DNA of 10,558 nucleotides from contig JAFGJI010000096.1 of NCBI GenBank assembly GCA_016929175.1, positions 1-10,558 on the forward strand. The letters are read 5' to 3'. The notes below the pieces were generated by a model. It worked only from the letters and a program-made list of their open reading frames with translations, was not told the origin of the DNA and made no database searches. Positions 6,631 through 10,558 of the stretch are shown one piece after another. The first letter of the stretch is position 1. Each line of letters opens with the position of its first letter. This stretch comes from Thermoplasmatota archaeon. Its GTDB lineage: Archaea > Thermoplasmatota > Penumbrarchaeia > Penumbrarchaeales > Penumbrarchaeaceae. The translations under genes and the position numbers were made by a program.

Positions 6631-7071
6631 ATGGAAGGTATCTTCATACCACCGAAAGAGGGTTTCACTCTGGGGGAGCACACCGCGGACCTCTGGCTCG
6701 AGGTCAATGGGAGTTCGATCGAGGACTGCGTGTCGAGGTCGCTTCTTGGTCTGTATCATGTTATGGCGCAGGAGTTCGTCATCATCGGAACCAGACGGGA
6801 CTCCATAGCACTCGACAACGAAAGCGTGGAGTTTCTTGTCGTCGATGTCCTCTCCGAGGCTCTCTTCCTTTTCGATTCCGAGAGCACCCTGATGCTGGAC
6901 CCTTCCCTGAAAAAGGAGAGAGGAGGCGGGTGGGTGCTCGAATTCTCGCGGTCGAAATGCAGAATTCCGGAAGGAAAGGGGGGTATGGAAGTTAAGGCAG
7001 CCACCTTTCATGGACCCGGAACCGTAATGAGAGATGGTATCTGGTATTCCAAGGTCCTTCTGGACATCTGA
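6631..7071 (+). CDS. archease, RtcB RNA-ligase activating protein
   Basis: A 146-residue protein of the archease family. Archease helps the tRNA-splicing and RNA-repair ligase RtcB to form its guanylylated intermediate and widens its cofactor use. Matching features are GFTLGEHTAD (11-20), which holds the conserved acidic and histidine residues near the metal site, the helix VEFLVVDVLSEALFLFD (66-82), VKAATFHG (121-128) and the C-terminal KVLLDI (141-146), with the family's near-terminal aspartate at 145. An upstream in-frame ATG at 6580 would add 17 residues that do not resemble the family and would overlap the TATA box, so ATG 6631 is preferred. The resulting length fits the usual archaeal archease of around 140 residues. 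No rtcB gene is seen in the window. The gene is divergent from pelota, another RNA-quality factor, and a long inverted repeat covers its stop codon. Confidence 0.9.
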   Translation: MEGIFIPPKEGFTLGEHTADLWLEVNGSSIEDCVSRSLLGLYHVMAQEFVIIGTRRDSIALDNESVEFLVVDVLSEALFLFDSESTLMLDPSLKKERGGGWVLEFSRSKCRIPEGKGGMEVKAATFHGPGTVMRDGIWYSKVLLDI

Positions 7072-7095
7072 CATTTCTCCAGGGGACCTTGGGAT
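7046..7095 (+). repeat. long stem-loop spanning the archease stop codon
   Basis: The left arm 7046-7057 (ATTCCAAGGTCC) pairs with 7084-7095 (GGACCTTGGGAT) over 12 positions, with one G-T pair. After a small internal loop (TT against G), CTGGA 7060-7064 pairs with TCCAG 7078-7082. The terminal loop is 13 bases and contains the stop codon TGA (7069-7071). No T-run follows, so it is not a classic terminator. It could protect the 3' end, slow ribosomes or help termination. The left arm lies in the codons of the conserved C-terminus of archease. Confidence 0.6.
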
Positions 7096-7109
7096 CCATC
7101 CTTGAAACT

Positions 7110-7127
7110 TGATATACAGTTAATATA
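7110..7127 (+). promoter_or_regulatory. TATA-like region for the bactofilin-like gene
   Basis: Two overlapping candidates lie in this AT-rich stretch: GATATACAG (7110-7118) and TTAATATAG (7119-7127). They predict start points near 7140-7148, at or just before the hairpin at 7145-7167. A start codon at GTG 7131 would then lie upstream of the transcript, so ATG 7173 fits better. Confidence 0.45.
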
Positions 7128-7144
7128 GTTGTGAATCCATTAAC

Positions 7145-7167
7145 GGTCCCATCAGGGGAATGGGACC
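7145..7167 (+). repeat. perfect 8-bp hairpin before the bactofilin-like start
   Basis: GGTCCCAT (7145-7152) and ATGGGACC (7160-7167) are exact reverse complements, separated by the 7-base loop CAGGGGA. The hairpin ends five bases before the likely ATG at 7173. Its loop holds AGGGGA, the only ribosome-binding-like sequence in the leader. It may be a translation-control hairpin in RNA, or a dyad operator near the transcription start in DNA. Confidence 0.55.
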
Positions 7168-7172
7168 CTCTC

Positions 7173-8087
7173 ATGGTATTCGACAGGTCGCTTTGTCATC
7201 TACCCGAAGCTACGGTGATCGAGGAGAAGAACGTACGTTGTAAGGGGGATGTCATCTTTGCGGACAAATCACAGATCAAACGCGGGGTGATGTCCGAAGG
7301 CCGTGTGTTCATGGGGGAATTCGTGGAAGTCGAGGGGGACATCATAGCCATAGGAGATATCAGGATCGATAAGGGCGGCAAGATAAAGGGAGACGTCACC
7401 GGCGACGCGGACATATACATCGGAGAGAGGTCGATCATCGCAGGAGAGGTCATCGTCGGGAAGAACCTCGATATCGGTGAAGGGGTGGAACTGGATCCGA
7501 GTGCGATCGACTCCAGGGGCCGCATCAACATACGGAACCCAATATCGGTCATTGTCTATATCCTGCTCTACCTCCTGGAGCTGCTCAGAAGGGATGACTC
7601 GAAGGAGGTTGCCAACTTCTTCAAGGAGCTGGAGGATGGAGAGGAGGAAAAGATCCTGGTCTCCCGCAATTTCACCTACTTCCCGAGGGGATCCAGCATC
7701 GGCCCCGACAAGATCGAGATACCGGGAGACATGAAGATCGGGAATGATTGTCAGATCGTCGGAGACCTCAAGGTCGGAGGATCCCTCGATATTGAAGGAG
7801 AAACGCAGATCTTCGGTGATATCGAGACAGCAAGCGATCTCTTTCTCGGAGAGAATGTTGTCATTAACGGCAATATAAAGGCATTCGGAGATATCACGAT
7901 CCATCATGCCGCAAGGATATCCGGTGACGTTCGAGCAAGGAACATAAGCTTCACATCGGACACGGTGATCGACGGTACCCTCAAGGGCGAGGAAGGCATA
8001 CGGGTAAAACCGGAGGGAGGGGGGGAGATCGAGGAGCGGATGGAAAGGTTCGAGAAGGGGATCGATGGGGTGGAAGGGGTCATATAG
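7173..8087 (+). CDS. bactofilin-like polymer-forming protein with two beta-solenoid halves
   Basis: A protein of 304 residues rich in short repeated strands with Gly-Asp turns. In the first half (about 12-120) these include KGDVIF, EGDIIAIGDIRI, KGDVTGDADIYIG and GEVIVG. In the second half (about 176-280) they include PGDMKIG, VGDLKVGG, FGDIETASD, NGNIKAFGDITI and SGDVRA. This is the pattern of the polymer-forming (bactofilin-type) right-handed beta-solenoid. The halves are divided by a hydrophobic stretch, PISVIVYILLYLLELL (123-138), likely a membrane segment or amphipathic anchor, and then a charged helix (140-160). Single-domain bactofilins are usually much shorter. It is likely a membrane-attached scaffold at the cell envelope, by inference. 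The start is uncertain: GTG 7131 would add 14 residues, but ATG 7173 fits the promoter better. The C-terminal tail after 280 is highly charged. Confidence 0.75.
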   Translation: MVFDRSLCHLPEATVIEEKNVRCKGDVIFADKSQIKRGVMSEGRVFMGEFVEVEGDIIAIGDIRIDKGGKIKGDVTGDADIYIGERSIIAGEVIVGKNLDIGEGVELDPSAIDSRGRINIRNPISVIVYILLYLLELLRRDDSKEVANFFKELEDGEEEKILVSRNFTYFPRGSSIGPDKIEIPGDMKIGNDCQIVGDLKVGGSLDIEGETQIFGDIETASDLFLGENVVINGNIKAFGDITIHHAARISGDVRARNISFTSDTVIDGTLKGEEGIRVKPEGGGEIEERMERFEKGIDGVEGVI

Positions 8088-8187
8088 GGGTAACCCTGTT
8101 ATCGGATTAATCCCTTTAGCTTTCGAAATAATGTAATTCTTGATCATGAATGTTCCTGAATATCTCTAAATTGGGGGGGACTTTCCA

Positions 8188-8201
8188 GAAAAATTTTATT
8201 A
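8188..8201 (+). promoter_or_regulatory. BRE-TATA promoter of the Lrp-like regulator gene
   Basis: AGAAAA, a purine-rich BRE-like sequence, runs directly into TTTTATTA (8194-8201). It predicts a start near 8223 and a leader of about 29 bases. The rest of the 164-base gap 8088-8251 holds a run of seven G (8173-8179) and a 10-bp palindrome GGATTAATCC (8104-8113), both unexplained. No RNA gene was recognised in the gap. Confidence 0.55.
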
Positions 8202-8239
8202 GCACCCTAGCTATGGGGATTGTTGGTCCCTTGGTCCAC

Positions 8240-8244
8240 GGAGG
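8240..8244 (+). promoter_or_regulatory. Shine-Dalgarno site that sets a GTG start
   Basis: GGAGG at 8240-8244 lies seven bases before GTG 8252. The earlier in-frame ATGs at 8150 and 8213 lie before the predicted transcription start and have no such site. This favours a GTG start for the regulator gene. Confidence 0.6.
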
Positions 8245-8251
8245 CCTTGAA

Positions 8252-9310
8252 GTGAAACTGTCCAAGAACGAGAAGGTCATTCTATGGGGACTCGTAAAGT
8301 TCCCCATGCTCAATGACAGACAGCTCAGCGATAAGATACAGGTCCGCATGTCGACCCTCAATGCCATCAAGAACAAGATGAAGAGGAACGGATTGATCTT
8401 CGACAGGATCGTGCCGAACGTTGAGATAATGGACTACGAGATCCTGACGGTCTGCTGGACCTCTCTGACCAGGGGGATAAAGGACCCCAACGACCTGATG
8501 TTCCTCAAGGGGGTCTTCGACTCCCAGATAAACACCTATACGGCAATGGTGTTCGGTGAGACCCTGCTCGTGCTCTCTCTCTACAAGAATTACACGGATT
8601 TCAGAAAAGCGGAGCACAAGATGATCACCGAGCTAAGGGCAAGGCAGCTCATCAAGGACGATAAATTGCATACGACCCTCTATCCGCTCTCGATATCGCA
8701 GATCGGCAAGAACTTCGATTACACGGCCGTTCTGGAGAGGGCATTCGGGATCAAACCCGGGAACGACAAGGGTCCAGGGATCGAGATGGACCAGCAGAAA
8801 GCTAGGGACAAGATCCACCACCTGACAAGAAAGGAGAAGACCATCATCAAGGGCATCCTCGAAGCCCCTGATATGCCAGATAACAAGATCGCAGCGATGC
8901 TCGACACCACCCGTCAGGCGGTTGCCAGACATAAAAAGGAGCTGCTGGAGCTCGGGGTCATCAGGAAGACAAGGGTCATCGACTACGGAAAGTTAGGCTT
9001 TGAGATCCTGTGCCTTGTGGAGGGGCATTACAACAAGATGGGGTTTGTTGAAAAGGGCGGACCGGATGTGAAACGGCTCCATCTTCCCAGCTTCTTTGCG
9101 GTCTATGGGAACTCCGAGACCGTCTCACTCTCGCTCTTCAAGGATTTTGACCAGTTCACCGAAAGCAAGCAGATCTACCTGGAGGCGATGAAGAAGTTCT
9201 GCGACCTTCACCCGGACCCCTACATAAATCTTTACTCCCCCAAGGGAACGATCACCCTGAAACATCAGGAGTACCTTCCCCTTGTGGAGGATTTTCTCAA
9301 GGACCATTGA
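8252..9310 (+). CDS. two-module Lrp/AsnC-like winged-helix regulator
   Basis: A 352-residue protein built from two similar halves. LSKNEKVILWGL (3-14) opens the first and LTRKEKTIIKGI (191-202) the second, an offset of about 188 residues. Each continues with a helix-turn-helix: LSDKIQVRMSTLNAIKNKM (25-43), and KIAAMLDTTRQAVARHKKEL (212-231), followed by the wing strands DRIVPNVEIMDYEIL and RKTRVIDYGKLGFEIL. Each half then carries a ligand-domain-like part: strand TAMVFGETLLVLSLYKN (97-113) against FFAVYGNSETVSLSLFKD (281-298). The layout is that of two Lrp-like subunits fused in one chain, so it probably binds DNA as a built-in dimer. Target and ligand are unknown. It sits between a bactofilin-like gene and radA, all on one strand but each with its own promoter candidate. 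An upstream ATG (8150) would add 34 residues without family character. Confidence 0.72.
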   Translation: MKLSKNEKVILWGLVKFPMLNDRQLSDKIQVRMSTLNAIKNKMKRNGLIFDRIVPNVEIMDYEILTVCWTSLTRGIKDPNDLMFLKGVFDSQINTYTAMVFGETLLVLSLYKNYTDFRKAEHKMITELRARQLIKDDKLHTTLYPLSISQIGKNFDYTAVLERAFGIKPGNDKGPGIEMDQQKARDKIHHLTRKEKTIIKGILEAPDMPDNKIAAMLDTTRQAVARHKKELLELGVIRKTRVIDYGKLGFEILCLVEGHYNKMGFVEKGGPDVKRLHLPSFFAVYGNSETVSLSLFKDFDQFTESKQIYLEAMKKFCDLHPDPYINLYSPKGTITLKHQEYLPLVEDFLKDH

Positions 9311-9348
9311 CACGGACACTTTCACTCATCCCTCCCTCTTGCCCAACC

Positions 9349-9356
9349 TTTATATC
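9349..9356 (+). promoter_or_regulatory. TATA box of radA
   Basis: TTTATATC, identical to the archease box. It predicts a start near 9378, which leaves a leader of about 16 bases that just contains the ribosome-binding site at 9383-9388. The box is flanked by the inverted pair TTCACTC (9321-9327) and GAGTGAA (9367-9373), a possible regulator site. Confidence 0.65.
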
Positions 9357-9382
9357 GAAGTAATCGGAGTGAAGTAAACACA

Positions 9383-9388
9383 GGTGAT
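9383..9388 (+). promoter_or_regulatory. Shine-Dalgarno site of radA
   Basis: GGTGAT, a direct match to the archaeal anti-Shine-Dalgarno sequence, lies five bases before ATG 9394. It fixes the radA start. Confidence 0.7.
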
Positions 9389-9393
9389 CCCTA

Positions 9394-10338
9394 ATGGACG
9401 AGGAGAGAACGGTGGAGGACCTCCCGGGTGTAGGCCCGGCAACGGCGGAAAAATTGAAGGAATCGGGTTTCGACGACCTCATGTCGATCGCAGTTTCCTC
9501 ACCTTCCGCCCTGGTGGAAGCTGCGGAGATCGGAGAGGCCACGGCGGTGAAGATAATCGCTGCCGCCAAGAAACTGGCCGATATCGGAGGGTTCGTGACC
9601 GGTGATGTGATAATGGAACAAAGGAAGAACATATCGAAGCTACTCACGGGGTCCAAAGCGCTGGATGAGCTTCTGGGGGGTGGCATAGAGACATGTGCCA
9701 TAACGGAATTCTTCGGCGAGTTCGGCTCGGGAAAGACACAGATCACCCATCAACTCTGCGTCAATGTTTGCAGGTCGGGAGAGGACGGAGGGCTCAACGG
9801 CCACTCCATCTTCATAGACACCGAGAATACCTTCAGACCTGAAAGGATCGTCCAGATGGCGATGGCCTACGACCTCGACCCCACCGAGGTCCTTCAGACG
9901 ATCCATGTGGCAAGGGCTTTCAATTCACATCACCAGATGCTTCTTGTCGAAAAGGCCAAGGAAATTGGAAAGGAGTTCCCCATCAGATTGCTGGTGGTGG
10001 ATTCCCTGACCGCTCACTTCAGGGCAGAATATATTGGAAGGGGATCACTTGCGGAAAGACAGCAGAAGCTGAACAAGCACCTGCATGCCATATTACAGTT
10101 CGCGGATATCAACAAATCTGCCGTTGCCGTCACCAATCAGGTCTCGGCAAAACCCGACGCCTTCTTCGGAGACCCCACCAGGGCCATCGGCGGACATGTG
10201 CTGGGCCATACCTCGACCTTCAGGCTATATCTGAGAAAATCCAAAGGGAACAGGAGGATCGCCCGATTGATAGATTCCCCGAACCTTCCGGAAGGCGAAG
10301 CGGTGTTCACCGTCTCCGAGGAAGGGATTCGGGATTGA
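9394..10338 (+). CDS. radA: DNA repair and recombination protein RadA
   Basis: A 314-residue archaeal RecA/Rad51-family recombinase, which coats single-stranded DNA and drives strand exchange in homologous repair. The N-terminal helix-hairpin-helix domain (about 5-65) contains DLPGVGPATAEKL (9-21). The ATPase core has the Walker A loop GEFGSGKT (108-115) preceded by the catalytic-site stretch ITEFFGEF. The Walker B strand is LLVVDS (199-204). The DNA-binding L1 region follows HFRAEYIGRGSLAERQQKL (208-226), and the L2 region is TNQVSAKPDAFFGDP (247-261). The C-terminal AIGGHVLGHTSTFRLYLRK (264-282) is typical. Length is normal for archaeal RadA. It should not be confused with the unrelated bacterial RadA/Sms. 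It is preceded by a strong TATA box and ribosome-binding site and appears to start its own transcript. Confidence 0.97.
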   Translation: MDEERTVEDLPGVGPATAEKLKESGFDDLMSIAVSSPSALVEAAEIGEATAVKIIAAAKKLADIGGFVTGDVIMEQRKNISKLLTGSKALDELLGGGIETCAITEFFGEFGSGKTQITHQLCVNVCRSGEDGGLNGHSIFIDTENTFRPERIVQMAMAYDLDPTEVLQTIHVARAFNSHHQMLLVEKAKEIGKEFPIRLLVVDSLTAHFRAEYIGRGSLAERQQKLNKHLHAILQFADINKSAVAVTNQVSAKPDAFFGDPTRAIGGHVLGHTSTFRLYLRKSKGNRRIARLIDSPNLPEGEAVFTVSEEGIRD

Positions 10339-10397
10339 ACCGGGGAAAAGGGTTTTGATGAAGTTTGTCCATACATGTCCTCATCCGAGGGTTCTCC

Positions 10398-10558
10398 ATG
10401 GAAAAGCTGGACATCAGAAAGGGTTATTACCGCAATGTGGAAGGTGACAATCTTTTCGAGCTTATGAAAGAGGTATTCGGCAACTGCGAAAGTGATGGCG
10501 AGTGGTTCCGGTCGGAATACGGGGCCATGAAACCTATCAAGATCAAGGTAGTGTCAAA
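10398..10558 (+). CDS. small conserved archaeal protein (partial, C-terminus outside window; possibly DUF5611)
   Basis: From ATG 10398 the frame stays open to the window edge for about 53 codons. It reads MEKLDIRKGYYRN, then NLFELMKEVFGN, a tryptophan-containing stretch, and SEYGAMKPIKIKVV. The order of a basic-Gly start, a helix ending in F-G, and YGA followed by alternating lysine and hydrophobic residues recalls a small archaeal family that I know as DUF5611. This is from memory and is tentative. GAGG (10387-10390) stands seven bases before the ATG and supports the start. It follows radA by 59 bases on the same strand, with no visible terminator between them, so it may be read through from radA. 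Confidence 0.6.
   Translation, partial: MEKLDIRKGYYRNVEGDNLFELMKEVFGNCESDGEWFRSEYGAMKPIKIKVVS

Noticed and set aside
8019..8025. Run of seven G near the end of the bactofilin-like gene as a frameshift or slippage site
   Set aside because: The frame reads through normally to a stop, and there is no alternative domain in the other frames.
8084..8099. Small hairpin with a GTAA loop over the stop codon of the bactofilin-like gene
   Set aside because: Only six pairs, one of them T-G, and no T-run follows. This is too weak to call a terminator.
7269..8147. Long open frame of 292 codons antisense to the bactofilin-like gene
   Set aside because: It is a mirror of the repetitive Gly-Asp coding strand, with no recognisable motif, promoter or ribosome-binding site.
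6555..8230. GGTCCC/GGGACC as a shared regulatory motif near several promoters (6555, 6623, 7145, 7162, 8225)
   Set aside because: The hexamer and its GGACC core are also common inside coding regions of this window, so promoter association is not shown beyond the perfect dyad at 7145-7167.
8150..8251. Longer regulator with starts at ATG 8150 or 8213
   Set aside because: Both lie before the predicted transcription start and lack a ribosome-binding site. GTG 8252 has GGAGG at good spacing, and the family motif begins right after it.

Overview
The window looks like a stretch of an archaeal chromosome. It carries archaeal/eukaryotic-type information genes (RadA recombinase, the ribosome-rescue factor pelota, archease), TATA-like boxes of the form TTTATATC placed about 25 bases before start codons or presumed start points, and Shine-Dalgarno sites of the GGAGGTG/GGTGAT type. 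It fits a mesophilic, moderate-GC euryarchaeon, perhaps of the Thermoplasmatota/Methanomassiliicoccales kind, but that placement is inference from gene content only. No mobile element, CRISPR array, tRNA or rRNA was seen.

Left part (1-3842): a small surface-sugar locus. On the minus strand a FemAB-like N-acyltransferase (655-1623) is followed after one base by a DegT/DnrJ/EryC1-like aminotransferase-fold gene that runs out of the window (1-653). This second gene is visibly more AT-rich than the rest. Divergent from them, a DegT-type sugar aminotransferase (1774-2853) overlaps a Gfo/Idh/MocA dehydrogenase (2859-3842) of the UDP-N-acetylglucosamine 3-dehydrogenase type. Together these suggest synthesis of an acylated amino sugar (for example a 2,3-diamino sugar nucleotide) for surface glycans.

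Middle part (3863-7071): converging on the sugar locus is a minus-strand run of pelota, a DUF2085 membrane protein overlapping it by 4 bases, and after 44 bases a short D-3-phosphoglycerate dehydrogenase (serine synthesis). Divergent from pelota is archease, the RtcB ligase partner, apparently made from a leaderless mRNA. The pelota and archease promoters stand back to back. A long stem-loop spans the archease stop codon.

Right part (7110-10558): all on the plus strand. It holds a bactofilin-like protein with two beta-solenoid halves around a hydrophobic segment, a regulator made of two Lrp-like modules in tandem, RadA, and the start of a small conserved archaeal protein. The bactofilin-like gene has a perfect 8-bp hairpin just before its likely start, with a purine-rich ribosome-binding-like sequence in the loop.

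The genes are mostly recognisable housekeeping or surface-sugar functions. The least explained parts are the two RNA/DNA dyads at 7046-7167, the duplicated regulator, the double bactofilin-like protein and the pelota-DUF2085 pairing. I see no proof of a new defence or mobile system.
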